Counted from the stretch's first letter, positions 27,001 to 38,138 are shown. The stretch is 64,000 bases of DNA from Istiophorus platypterus (GCA_016859345.1 CM029124.1:15446480-15510479); one strand, 5' to 3'. The notes: a model not told the origin generated them from the letters alone. Made by a program: numbers and translations.

Positions 27001-30000
27001 TATTTTCTAATAATAAATCAATCTTTTTTTTAACTTTTCTTGTCATGTCTGAAATAGGCCTAAAAAGGCTGAACAAGCTATCATGTTGGTAAAATACAGT
27101 ACTTTCTGACAGATTACATAATCAGTATATAGTGCACATAGCATGTGTGTTTAAAGGTGCGCTTAAGTGTGTCTGTACACAGAATATGTTACAGATTTAT
27201 GATGGGTCAGGGGCAGTACCTCTTTCAGGTTACTGACACTAAAGTATGTAGTGCTGTACAGATACATTGTGTTTATAAAAAATCAAATTATGACCTTTTA
27301 ATGGTGGAAGATATTTTAAATCAGCCGTGGACAGGTTTCAGTGATGCCAGCAGTGAGTCGAATGAAAATGCCTTCACCTCCACACAGTCCTTTTTACTTC
27401 AGCTTTTTTCGACTTGTACTTTTTATTAAGGCATGAAGATGAACACGTGTGCTCTGTCACTGGCCTATAGCAGCATACCACCACCCCAGACCTCATATAG
27501 ATAGTATTTGATACTGCTGCATGTTTTCTAGTCTCTAATCCCCAAAATAAAACACAGTTATGATCTATTGTTCTATCTGTACTCACAGGTGGTCCACCTT
27601 TGCCCACTTCACCTGGAAGTCCTCCAGGGCCCGGTGGTCCCTGTTCAAGGGCATATTCAGGTATTCAATATTAACACAACTATGATACTACCAAAAGTTA
27701 ATAAAAACTGTTGTGTTGATGTGTAGCATAAACCAATGACTTACGGGGGGTCCGTCTGGCCCCACACCCTAAGGAGAGACATAAACAGTAAGATTTGATG
27801 TACATAAGCAATAAAACAGCTTCTAGGTTATGTAATTTCCAGACATTCATGGTTGATCTGGTCCCTGTACTGATGGGCTTAGCGGGGGAAATGCTACTCA
27901 CAGCTACTCCACGAGGTCCTGCTTTTCCAGGTTCACCCTAAAGGATGAAGATACAAAACACTGTGACAAACATTAAAATATTGTTTTCAGGTAAAACTGA
28001 GCTGTGTCAGCCTGCAGACTGTCCAAGTTAACATTCCTCCAGCTCATCACATGACTGAGCTGGACAAATTTGACCCAGCGATGTTTAGCTTAATGAGGAC
28101 CAATGTTGGGGCTTCATTCCTCACGGAGATTACACAGAAGACTTGCAGGATTAAGTCTCATTTGTCATGAGGAATTGGTTTATGCACTGCAGCTCTTGCT
28201 GCCCTGCCAAAAGCCTGGACAGCAAATTGGCACCATTTCATTGACAGTCTCTTGAGCAGGAAAGCAAAGGCTCATTAGTCACTCACTTTCTGTCCCAGGG
28301 GACCATCAGGCCCAGGATCTCCGATTGGTCCGGTCAAACCCTGCAGAGAAGAGACGTCTGGTTTAGCTAATACATCATAACAAAGCTCAGAGCACTTCAG
28401 TGCCTTTATTTTTTCACCTTACATTTGAAAAATCATGGGCCAGTTAAATCTACCTACAACCTCAGCATTCAGTACTTTTTTCTCCCTCTGTCAGTATTTC
28501 TGAATTCAGCATCAAATCTCCATATATCATAACACAATCATACCCCAGTGGGAGAAGTTCTATGTATTCATTCAGTGGGATTAACTTGACCATAACTACG
28601 CGTCCTACAGTGTTTGAGTATATGCTTCACTGCTGCTTCATGTTCACTGCCGTTTTTGAACTTTCCGTGACGTCCACTAGCGTGTGTTCAACTTAACAGA
28701 CATGCAAAAAAAGGTCAGAGCCAGGGCAGAGGGCAAAACTCTTAGAGTGCAAGCCATGCAGAGAACTGCATTCCTCTGGCTCATTTTCAAACAAGCCCAT
28801 TGAAAGAAATCATTCCACACTGTTTTGAGGATTCTCAACAGGAGATACTAACAGCAGCCAGCCAACAAAGCTGCTATTGTTTTCAGAATCCTGGAAGATG
28901 TGTTGAGGTATAACACAGCCAATGAATCATAATGAACAAAAACATTTTATATTTGTTTATAAAACCGCACTCTGAATGAGTGTTGAAATAAACTGATACT
29001 TTATCTACCTGAACCTTTAAGGTGAACAAAATCCCCCTCCAGCCCTTCTCTGTCAGTCTATTACCAGCACCACTATTATGTTAGGATGTTTTCATAACCC
29101 TTCTTTAAACTCTTAAAGGAGTCAAAGTTAATTACACTCAGGTCTTGATTTACCCTGTTACAAAGGAAATTTGGATTTGTTCATCCTGTTTAATAAATTC
29201 CTCACATTTTTGCACACATTTTACCAAGAGCCCTTCTAAATCTGAAATTTCATTGGTCACTCAAAACTAATAGGTGCGAACAGAATCTATATGGTGGGAG
29301 GATCACACTTTGTAGTTCCACCCTCTTGCAGGCTTGAGGTTTTATTGTGGCCAGTAATGAAGCAAATTCCAGATACTGAAAATTTTAAATATAGAGTACT
29401 CACATCATTTCCAGGAATTCCAGGTAATCCTGAGGATCCAGGTTTACCTGCATCTCCATTGGGTCCCTAAACACAAAGGTTTCGCATTCCTCATACACAC
29501 TTCAGGGAAAAGCCCCTCAAAGAAAAAACAGTATAATACGTCAATTTAAGTTTGTATTGAATGTTATATTTACAGGGGGACCATCCTCTCCATCTTCTCC
29601 CCTTTCCCCCTGCAACAAAAGAGATTCAGTACTTCAAGGAGAGCAAACAATGAACTATTTGCAAAGTATTTGTGCACATTATATGGACAGTGTTAGAGAA
29701 CTGAGAGCACTTACAGCAATGCCATCAATTCCTGGGACACCTGCAGGTCCGGGAGGGCCAGCAGGTCCTTCGCTTCTCTGAATAAAATATTTGTAATATA
29801 ATAATACAATATCAGTTTACATTTCTGAAAACAACCCATACCAGTTTTTCCTCATTCCTTACAGTGACATTCTTCTACACAGAAAATATGAAAAAACGGG
29901 AACAGGTGTACCGCCTCATTGTATGTTGCTATAGTCTGGACTGTCTCTTGGATACGGTGAAATACCTTCTAGCCTTTCGAGATCATTTCTGCCTGCAGAA

Positions 30001-33000
30001 ATACTTCAGTAATAGGTGGCAATGTGCAGAAGGAAAGGTTTAAAAAGGAGAATCCAGAGAAAGAAGTGACGCACCTGACTTTCTTCAGGACATTTGTCCA
30101 ATAAATTCACTAAAAAAAGCAAACCCAGTATCTCCCCTCAGGTGTAAGAGAACACTCACCTGCAACTCTGTCGCATCTGTCTATGGAGACAAATAGAGAG
30201 GATACAGAAAGACAGAGAGAGAGAGAGGGAGACAAACAGAAACATAAATCTTACTTGAGCGGAGCAAATAAGGACAAGCTGCAGGAGCAGCACCAGAAGT
30301 GGCCCTCTGAAGCCGGGGGCCCGAGCCATGATCTCCCCGTGGGCAGGAAAGGTAAAGGTTGTAGTCCTTTCTCTGGGAATTGTTGGGCTGAAGGAGCCCC
30401 CGACAAAACAACCCAACTGAATCCCCTTCGGCTATCTAGACCGTCCGCGGTCCCATAGCCATCGGTGCACTCATGTTTATTCATGCGAGGTTTGGTTACA
30501 GGGAGCGATTGGCGGGACCGAGGAGGGGGTCGCCGCGGGGAGGGGCCACGCCGCAGGCGCCACCAATAGGCAGGGTTAGCGGGTTATTTGACTTTTGCCA
30601 TGACCCCGAATGATTTGATTTAAAACACATTATAGGTGCGGCAGATTGAAGTTTGCACCCCGGTTATTAAAAACTACAGGTGAGGACCACCGGCCTCTAT
30701 AGGGACAATTGGAGGAAAAAAAGACAGGAGAGTGCAAATTTGCGCAACAAACTTTTTAAAGGCACAGTTTGGATGCTGCCTGGTTTTATTTCTCTTTCAG
30801 TTAACGGACACGTTGCCTCCTCTGTCTAAAACAAGGCATTTTATCTGTTTCACCGATGGCCTGATACCTCAGACCAGAGACTTGGACTGCGCTCCCGTTC
30901 TTACCGACGCTGTGGCCTGGAGCTCGTAACAAGGCTCGGTCCTGGCTCGCGTCACGTCGCAGTGAATCAGCATTGACTGGAGTTCAAACTTGATAAATAC
31001 ACAAAGGAGAAGAATACGTTAGCACGACTTTAATACAAGTGACACAACAGATACACAGCCCCACGGCCCCTATAGCGCGGAGTCACTGCGTCAAGAGAGC
31101 AACAGGCTGTCCCCATGAACCCTGGAGGCCTCAGCGTGCATTTCAGCAGCGTAGGGAAACAGCAGAGAGCAGCCTATTTGTTAAATCAAAGTATCAACAG
31201 CCTGGGAGTCATTTGAAAACATTACTATGGGCTATAAACGCTAAGGCCAGCCTATCGAGTCCAGTGGTGAATGGATCCATTTGCGTAAATTGCACAACAA
31301 AGGGGCACATCTTTGAAAACCAAGATGCCACCTGGGCCGCAAGGTGTGACTGCAGGACGGTTTGGCCTTTGCACAGCCCGTATTCTTCACCAGAGCCTGC
31401 AACAAATTCCACGCATTTGTCGGTAAGGCCTGAATGGAGAGGGAGAGCCAACTTAAACTAGTGGACATTGCCGCAGGCAAACCAAACAGGTTGGTGAGAA
31501 AACGCCGGGATTCCCAAGTATTCGCATGTCAAGGAAACTAGAAACAGACCAGAGTGTAGAATTATACGAATCAACAGTAAGTTGGTAGTATTTCCTTTCA
31601 CCACTGCTCGTTGGGAAATAACCATTTAAAGGGGCTTATGCTGGAATGAGAAAGGCCGCGGATACGGTGTTTGCCTTCACTCCAAAATACTAACGGAATG
31701 TTTGGCACAATCGAATAATCAAACAACTGAAAGTGAAACAAAAAAAACTACACATGGAGCTCGGCGTTTACGTGCAAAATAAGCAAATATAATTTAAAAA
31801 TGACAGTGAATATACTGAAGTCGTTATATGTAGGTCAAAAATATTTCCCGGTGGTCTCTAACAATCCATCATATTTTATGAGCTTATTCCACATTTTGCA
31901 GGTAAACTAAAGCGGAAGTAAACTGAATGTACACGCATCAGTGAGATTTAGTCAAGTAAACTGAATGTTTTTATTGGAAATGTTACGTTTATTTTTTAAA
32001 AATGGAAACAGTAAAATAATGCAGAATTAAATGTCCGTGCTATTGCTCGGGTGACCTTTTGAGCTCTATACTGGGGTGGAAATTTGGCAGGTCTCCCTCC
32101 AGTTGCAAAAAGCTGCAGTGGACGTACCGGTATTGCCGTCACCGGGTTATCCTTGAGTTTCCCTATCAACGTGAACCCATCCAGACTGACTCTCTCTCGG
32201 AGGGGGATGCTCTGAGCACCGACCCCGACACAGTCCACGAAAAGGGCGACGGAGCGCCTGCCGACGTCCAGCAGGACTCTGTGCCACCGGTCGTTGAACA
32301 GAGAGGGCAGGGGGCCGAAAACGACGGTCCGCCTCCCGGCGTCCGCCGCCGTGAAGGTGAACTCCAGAGACCCGGACTCCCCGTTGAGTCTCACGGCCAG
32401 CTGCTCCTTGCCGGTCGTATCTTGCATTTGCCAGATATTCCAGTTTTTATTTACGGTGCCGGCACTCATGCGCAGCACAGCCACGAAGGCAAACTCCTCC
32501 GGCAGCCCCAGGGGATAAGCTGATCTGAAACACAGGGGATGGACTGTTATGAAACCCCAAACTTACATCTTCCATTAAAAATCAGGAATCCAGTTAGGAT
32601 TTATTATGTGTTTTGAAGATTGGCTCTATCGTATACTACTATCAAAAAAAAATCATGTAAAATGTCATATTTTGCGTTGTATAATCTTAAATTGCTTTAC
32701 AGAGGGAATGTGATGGCGCATATACAAAAATTCAGTCTTTGATAATCAGGACCATGGACAGGGTACACGGGAGCTATACAAGCTCAACCACTAGGTGTCG
32801 GTTTCCACTCACACAACTCCGTCTCACCTTGTGTTGATCCTGAAGTTGAATGCTGGGCCTATCTGATAAGCGACACGCTGAGGTGATGATCCAGTAACTT
32901 TTTTAACAGTGCCCCTTCTTGCCAGCTCAGCAATGTGGAACTGGGACATAATGTAAAATCCTAAGGGTATAGGGACAGAAGAGGGGTTAGATTGGGTTGA

Positions 33001-34644
33001 TCATTCTCCATGGTGCAGGACCTGTACTTCATGATATGTTATTTATTTATTTTATTAACTTGTTAAAGTATTCCGAAAACATCTCTATAGAGAGAACGTG
33101 TCACACCACACACCATATAGTACAATATCTTTGGGTAATAATAGATTACTTTTAATAGCTTAAAATTAACCACGAAGCATCAATATTTTATTTTCAAGTT
33201 CTTCTGTAATATTTTACACTACATAAGACTTGCGTTATGTGTTTTTTTTCCACATAGACAGGGTAAATGTCAAGCAAATAAAATAGGCAAACTATGCTCG
33301 GTTTTTGTGAATCTACCTGGGAATCGATCCCCCCCGACGCTCATTTGCGGGCACATGGCCTGCTGCTCCAGATGACTACCAACTTGAGATGAAAACCGCA
33401 CAGCTGCAAGATGGAAACAGAAAAAGGCCCGTTAGTAGGCGCGTGTTTGTGGTTGTATGTGTGTGTGTGTCGCTGAGAGGGAATAAAAGTTCAATGTTTA
33501 GAAAAGCTGCACCACTGCCTTGAATAAATATTAGGGCAGTCCCTCACTGTTTGTAGTTTTCTTTTTAACACTTTAACTCTAGATTTGCCTCTTCTTGCAC
33601 ATCTGGACAGGAGGTTGAGGGTCTTTATCAAGTTTGAAAAAATGGTCCACACACATCTGATTCTTCATTTCTCCACTTGCCCAGTAATTGACCAGCATTG
33701 TACTATACATCTAACACTGTTAAAATTTATGCCACAGGGCTGATACTGTCATATCATACTTTGATGTTTTGCCATGATTGTATCTACTAGTGCATCTTGC
33801 TCTAGTATTACCATTTAGTGCAAAGTTTATCTATATACCCACAGAAAGCTGGTTTCCCTAACCCAACAATATTCGTGGTGATACACAAACTCAAACAGGA
33901 TACATGCCATAAAGTATAGATAAGAGCAGTGGTGTGTATGGACGGTAGAGAGATATCTAATAGCCTCACGGATAATGAGTCCCTTTTACTGGTGCATGTC
34001 AATTAGCAGATTTTGCCAGCTGTAAAAGAGGTCTTCAACCTGAAACAATTGATAAAGTCCAACATTCCTCCTTGCATATGTATGAATAAAAAAGGGAAAA
34101 ACTGCAGTGATTCAATAACAAGAATAACACAGAGCCAAACACAACGAATCGCCTTCTACGAAGAGGAACAGCAGTCACATGTACAAATTATCCACCCAGG
34201 AAATGATTAATATTAAGATTGCGTTCAACAATGGACGCAAGCTGGCGCGCACGGTTCATTTTTGCAGCAATGGACCTCGTTGGTAATTTTGTTATTTAGA
34301 CATTGTCGTTTTAATTTTTGTATTTTTTTTGTTGTTGTTTTTTTTTATTCAGTGTTCACTTTATTTTGCCTTCCATTATTATGGAGTTATCATTCCATTA
34401 TTATTATTATCTCCCTGCGGAAGGCTACTTACTCTGAGAATGAAGTCCTGTGCAAAGATACCGTGGGATCACATAGCAGCAGCACAACGAATACAGAAGG
34501 ATATTTCTGGAATGCAATCAGAAATTGTACATCTTAAAAATGAGTTGCGATTGAGAAAGTGTAATAATTTGCATGGCACTGGTAAATTACCGATCATATT
34601 ATATATATAGTCAATTATTTACCTTTTAACTCCACCCATTTCAT
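17841..34644 (-). CDS. col9a1: Collagen alpha-1(IX) chain, long form
   Basis: FACIT collagen of cartilage and vitreous that decorates type II collagen fibrils as an alpha1-alpha2-alpha3 heterotrimer. Exons 5' to 3': 34644-34623 (doubtful), 33403-33317, 32960-32828, 32524-32128, 30988-30905, 30180-30160, 29777-29715, 29609-29574, 29466-29404, 28340-28287, 27937-27902, 27768-27745, 27640-27587, 26724-26671, 26588-26556, 26468-26412, 26306-26253, 24764-24711, 24587-24534, 24380-24327, 24235-24182, 24070-24017, 23925-23872, 23721-23668, 23020-22976, 22862-22809, 22720-22667, 22565-22512, 21786-21715, 21509-21474, 21374-21330, 21201-21169, 21045-20899, 19604-19550, 18649-18461, 18363-18286, 18031-17841. 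Phases all agree; 2703 nt, 900 residues (human about 921). Order: NC4 laminin-G-like domain, COL3, NC3, COL2, NC2, COL1, NC1. Identity rests on collinear similarity to COL9A1, for example the NC2 string DQHIKQVCMRV. The first exon lacks a hydrophobic signal core, so the extreme N-terminus is unresolved. Confidence 0.92.
26253..30180 (-). other. col9a1: col9a1 COL3 and NC3 exons
   Basis: COL3 begins in the exons 30180-30160 and 29777-29715 and runs through small Gly-X-Y exons of 24-63 nt to 26588-26556. NC3 falls across 26588-26556 and 26468-26412 and contains CQNSCPPG, the cysteine pair expected to make interchain disulfides in the type IX heterotrimer. COL2 starts within 26468-26412 at GTPGHPGLPGMK. 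One helix imperfection, G-K-G inside exon 27640-27587, falls where human COL9A1 has G-R-G. Confidence 0.88.
30255..30329 (-). CDS. col9a1: Alternative first exon of col9a1 (short isoform, signal peptide)
   Basis: An ATG at 30329 opens a 25-codon exon ending at a strong GTAAGA donor in phase 0. It encodes a classic secretory signal: MARAPGFRG, a hydrophobic core LLVLLLQLVLIC, then SAQ. It lies inside the intron between the last NC4 exon (30988-30905) and the first COL3 exon (30180-30160), and splices in frame to the latter. The resulting isoform has 684 residues and lacks NC4. Human COL9A1 uses an alternative promoter and first exon in the equivalent intron to make a short form (about 678 residues), so both position and length agree. 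Confidence 0.85.
30330..30600 (-). promoter_or_regulatory. Probable promoter of the col9a1 short isoform (GC-rich)
   Basis: The block immediately upstream (minus sense) of the alternative first exon is markedly GC-rich and CpG-containing compared with flanking introns, especially 30500-30580. No convincing TATA box was seen. In mammals the downstream COL9A1 promoter serves non-cartilage tissue such as cornea. Assignment here is by position and base composition only. Confidence 0.45.
32128..33403 (-). other. col9a1: col9a1 NC4 domain exons (thrombospondin-N/laminin-G-like)
   Basis: Exons 33403-33317, 32960-32828 and 32524-32128 encode most of the globular NC4 head of the long isoform, and 30988-30905 completes it. 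Recognisable strings are CPQMSVGGDRFPG, KNWNIWQMQD, RWHRVLLDVG and LFVDC, all typical of the TSPN/LamG fold of COL9A1. Exon 30988-30905 carries the last two NC4 cysteines (HCDVTRARTEPC). The big 397-nt exon enters in phase 2 and leaves in phase 0 at a strong GTACGT donor. NC4 is basic in mammals and interacts with matrix partners; here the CDS is similarly rich in Arg and Lys. Confidence 0.9.
34623..34644 (-). other. col9a1: Candidate first coding exon of long-form col9a1 (doubtful)
   Basis: The ATG at 34644 is followed by AAA TGG GTG GAG TTA AAA and a GTAAAT donor in phase 1, exactly the phase required by the acceptor of exon 33403-33317. It reads M-K-W-V-E-L-K, whereas human starts M-K. It sits about 130 nt below a TATA box, as a first exon should. 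Against it, the seven residues contain no hydrophobic core, and joined directly to the next exon they would not make a signal peptide. Either a further small exon lies between 33404 and 34622, or this exon is wrong. Confidence 0.3.
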
Positions 34645-34775
34645 AGCTCGATGTGGAAATGAAGAAAGAAAACCACCTGCTGCCGGATGTTTCTTCAGAC
34701 TGGCGTCTAGGAGAGACCCTGCACAGCTGCTCCCTCGACAGAAGTGAAGAAGCTTCGGGTCACAGCCACCGGGGT

Positions 34776-34805
34776 CTCTTATAGGCTTGACTGTTGTCAT
34801 TTATA
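34776..34805 (-). promoter_or_regulatory. TATA boxes of the col9a1 long-form promoter
   Basis: Reading the minus strand, TATAAATG (34805-34798) and TATAAGAG (34783-34776) lie in tandem. A start about 30 nt downstream (near 34750) would give a 5' UTR of about 105 nt before the candidate ATG at 34644. No RNA support is available; the call rests on the motifs and their position upstream of the NC4 exons. Confidence 0.4.
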
Positions 34806-35521
34806 TGGGGGAGTGTGTCAACAGCCTCAACAGTGTCAACTCCTCATTCCACTGGAGTTCTCTCCTGCAACCACCTTGGATTTACTGTCAATCTTCCGTC
34901 AAGCACAAGATCACGGTCGTATCCCATTCTTAGTCCTATTTATTATGATTGCGTATCATAAGTGATACCAGGTGCTGATCAGGCGTGAGACCGATAATCT
35001 AACCCATTGTGGTGGCTTTATTTGCCCAGCACTCCTGGGGGATCGACATTTTCTGTGATCTCTATGGTTGCACGGTGTTCAGACAAACTGAAAATCAAAA
35101 GGGGCTGACTGAGGTGCAATTCAGGCGTTGTTTGATCTGTGGGGCCAAAAGGGAGAAAGAAAATCTCATCCATTCTGTTAGGAGGAAATTCCTGAATCAC
35201 TTCTATTGTTCATGGTTGATATAGCTTCCAGGATCCAAAGAAAATGCGTCATGTTGATTACCGAGGAACCCGGCTTTTGTAATGTGTTCACGAGGAATTT
35301 GTTTGCACGGGGAACTGGTTATGAGGCCCATCCCGTCCCCATATCCTTTTATTTGTCACTCGTTTGGAGTTATAAGTTGAATCACCTCCAGTAAGTTAAA
35401 GGGATTTATTACACCCGGATTTCCCTGAGCGTTCTGCAGGGAGCAGCACTGGAGCCCTCTATGTTGGCAGGTTTCCTTAAGCCTATTCACAGTAGGAGTC
35501 GGGCATACACACAGGGCAGGG

Positions 35522-35526
<5 letters not shown>

Positions 35527-35554
<28 letters not shown>
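35527..35554. repeat. (AC)n microsatellite
   Basis: Pure AC run between col9a1 and fam135a. Confidence 0.9.
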
Positions 35555-35790
35555 GACGCAGAAAAGTACATCTAAAACACCCATCTAAACAGCTTTATGC
35601 GGTCTAATGGGGCAAAAATCAAGCCTTATATAGTATTAGTCATTCTTCAGCGCTTTTTAACATATTCATCATATGTAAAATGTATAGTGTCACATGATGT
35701 TGACGGGTTTAAAGAAATAAAACTTACTGTATAATCCTTTAAGAATAAGCCAGAGTGTTTTGTAAAGGCGCCATCATTGTTATGATTATC

Positions 35791-35907
35791 TCTATTACTA
35801 TTATTATTATTGTTCTTACTATTATTATTATTTTGTGTATTTTGTTGTTGTTTGTGTAGTTGTTGTTGTTGTTGCTGTTGCTGTAACGTCCTCCTCCTCC
35901 TCCTCAA
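35791..35907. repeat. Composite trinucleotide repeat (ATT/TTG/CTC) upstream of fam135a
   Basis: TTATTATT units merge into TTG/GTT units and then a TCC run, ending about 30 nt before the CpG-rich promoter block. Read on the minus strand it gives poly-Asn/poly-Gln ORFs that are not genes. Confidence 0.85.
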
Positions 35908-36039
35908 CGTCTCATTTACAGGTGGCAATTTTGCATGCGGCGTCGGCGGCGCCTCCGCTATGTGCAGCGGCGCACAGTTAAACGCTCATCAGCGTGCAGC
36001 TGGAGCGGCGCCCGCTGTCAGCTCCTCAGCTCCTGAGCG

Positions 36040-36284
36040 CAGTTAGCTCGGACGCTAGCGGACGGCGCCGCCCGGAGACGCTTAATCGGTCTGCTGGGCG
36101 TATCGTTTTCAAGGGCGCCCCCTTCCCGCGACGTTACCCGCACTGGGGGACGAGATAGTCGAAAGAGGGCCGTTTTCTGTCGGCAGCTTCGCGGCGAGCG
36201 GACGGCAAGAGGACTAAAAAAAAAAAAAAGAAAACCGGAGCTAACGCTGGTTAGCTAGCTGACATTAGCTTCCCCGGCGCAATG
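36040..36284 (+). promoter_or_regulatory. CpG-rich promoter and non-coding first exon of fam135a
   Basis: GC-rich sequence with many CpGs stands out from AT-rich flanks. The first exon ends with CAATG at 36284 directly before a perfect GTGAGT donor. The next exon starts at 38333 and carries the true start codon at 38341. The exon-terminal ATG would open a 4-codon upstream ORF. The 5' boundary of the exon cannot be fixed; the region back to about 35940 is also CpG-rich. Intron 1 (36285-38332) contains no other exon that I can see. Confidence 0.55.
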
Positions 36285-38098
36285 GTGAGTAGCGTCAGCT
36301 CGACCGTGCGGCTAATGGTCGGACCCGGTGACAACGGCGCGGTGGGTGGCTAACGTTACGCTAACTGTTAACCTTAGCTAACCGGCCACCGAGTGAGACT
36401 TTTCTTTGGCGCTCGGGTGTGTTTTTCGTTCGTCTTTGCGGGAGCGTCCCTCTCTCCTGAAGCGGGGCCTCGCTAACGTGTTGTTTGGGTACGATTCCCA
36501 CCTGTAACCCAGTGGATATCCCCGCCGTGATTGCGCCCGACGGCCAAGGGACCTTTACTCCCTCGCTCGCTTTAGCAACGAGCGCCGGAGCCGTGTCGAT
36601 AAATCGTAACTTAAACATCTGTTTCTGAAACGGTCCGCGTCGTTTTTCGGGGGTTTGAACTGTTGACACGAGGGTCCCCTAAGAAACCCCTTATCCGATG
36701 TCTTTTAAGGCCTCGTCATGTTTGGATAAGACCAGATGCACTCGTTTTACTTTCTACGAGGTGGCTTGGAGGATTGTCTTCGCCGCCTCTTATATTTTCC
36801 ATGTCAGCAGTTGCCGGAATTTAAAAAGGGAAATGGGGAGTTTTGCTTTCATTGTAAGGCTTATACACCGACAAACGTCACGGCTGCTATCCATCTGCAG
36901 CCAGCTCCTATGGACAGGTTCTCTGCTTCAGTGATAGTAACATATCAGCATGCCGGCCGGCCGAAGCACCACTATAGCTTTTTACATTAGCAGTATTAAT
37001 AGCCTTTACATAAGTGCAGTATTACACCTCCGGAGAAAGCTCTTGGCGAAAGACTAAACCTCAAAACCAGTTTCTCCGACTGCAACTTTACTCAACATCA
37101 AAACGTCAGGGGATCACACATCTGCTGTGTTGACCGTAAATGTGATTTTTGAGAATGCCTTTGCAGTGTTGTTTGTCCAAACATATACATATCTCTTCAT
37201 GAGAACTTGAAACCATCTGTCTGTTATACACCTTATACTTATACAGTTGTTTTCCTTTTTTTCCATTACTGTATACCTCGCAGCCTAGTTACAAACAGGG
37301 TCACCAAAAGCAGCTGCCATTGATTGATACAAAAATCTAGCTTGGTACAAATTGTATTTGGTCACTTGATTTATATGACTGAGTTGCTGAGTTTGTGTTT
37401 TTGAAAAATGATCATAAAGTGGCTATTTCAAGGTATTATTAAAGGTAATTAAGGGCTTTTTTTAAAAACATAAATGCGTCATGGACAGCCAATGAATTCA
37501 TTTGGCTCCTGGTGTCCTTGTATGTCCTCCGTACTGTGCCCACTGCAGTTTGTTTTTAACTGACAGCAATTAAAAATAACTTCTTCTAGGAAAAGAAGCA
37601 TATTTGAATATTAACAGGACCTGGTGCTATTTGCCCTGCATCAAGCACTCGTGTCAACCAGGTTGAATTCATGGTGGCTGTTTCTTTCTCACTTTGGTTT
37701 TCACTGCAATGAACACAATGACATGTTGTATCTCAGTGGATGATTTATTAATTTCATACATGATTAATTTAGGGAGCGTCTGTTTTATTATTTTTCCCAG
37801 TTTGATTTGGCCCCTACTACATCCATAAATAACTACATGGTCTTTTATTTAATTCATGGGTTGAAAAAGTTAAATGACAAATATATCTTTGTTTATTTCT
37901 GAAATAACAAATGATATTATATTTAAGTAGCATTTTTGTGATATCATTCATAGTATGTTTCTCTGACCTGTCAAACTAATGCTATAATTATCTGAGTTGT
38001 TAACAAATTAGGCCCAGAGGACAGGATGCAAAACGTAAGGCTAATGCTGTAGTAATATGTCTACTGATGACGTCTGATAATAGGGCTTGTGTGAGTTA

Positions 38099-38138
38099 GG
38101 GGAATATTTTAGCAAGCAGGGGAATATTTTAGCAAGCA
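38099..38138. repeat. Perfect 20-bp tandem duplication in fam135a intron 1
   Basis: The unit GGGGAATATTTTAGCAAGCA occurs twice head to tail with no mismatch, about 195 nt upstream of the exon with the start codon. Confidence 0.95.

Larger units (their letters stand above)
33404..36039. other. col9a1 intron 1 and col9a1/fam135a divergent intergenic region
   Basis: Contains the candidate col9a1 first exon and TATA boxes (34623-34805), a CA microsatellite (35527-35554) and a composite trinucleotide repeat (35791-35907). The rest is unassigned. The stretch 34440-34590 can be read on the plus strand as a short helix-prone peptide but has no family match that I know. Confidence 0.45.

Noticed and set aside
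31039..31461. 140-codon plus-strand ORF inside a col9a1 intron.
   Set aside because: No recognisable domain, no splice context and odd composition; it lies antisense to the collagen intron and looks like chance.
33808..34002. Minus-strand ORF with a hydrophobic middle, considered as the col9a1 signal exon.
   Set aside because: There is no AG acceptor in the right place, and no donor in phase 1 follows the hydrophobic part.
34433..34447. A 15-nt minus-strand micro-exon between a good acceptor (TTTGCACAG) and a perfect GTAAGT donor, in the phase needed by col9a1.
   Set aside because: It would add only L-H-S-Q-type residues and does not provide the missing hydrophobic signal; the coincidence of sites is not enough evidence.
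34439..34610. Plus-strand peptide with a coiled-coil look (AAAQRIQKDISGMQSEIVHL).
   Set aside because: Too short, with no matching exon borders and no known family; possibly a transposon scrap, but this cannot be supported.
35647..35928. Gln/Asn-rich minus-strand ORF.
   Set aside because: It is simply the translation of the composite trinucleotide repeat.
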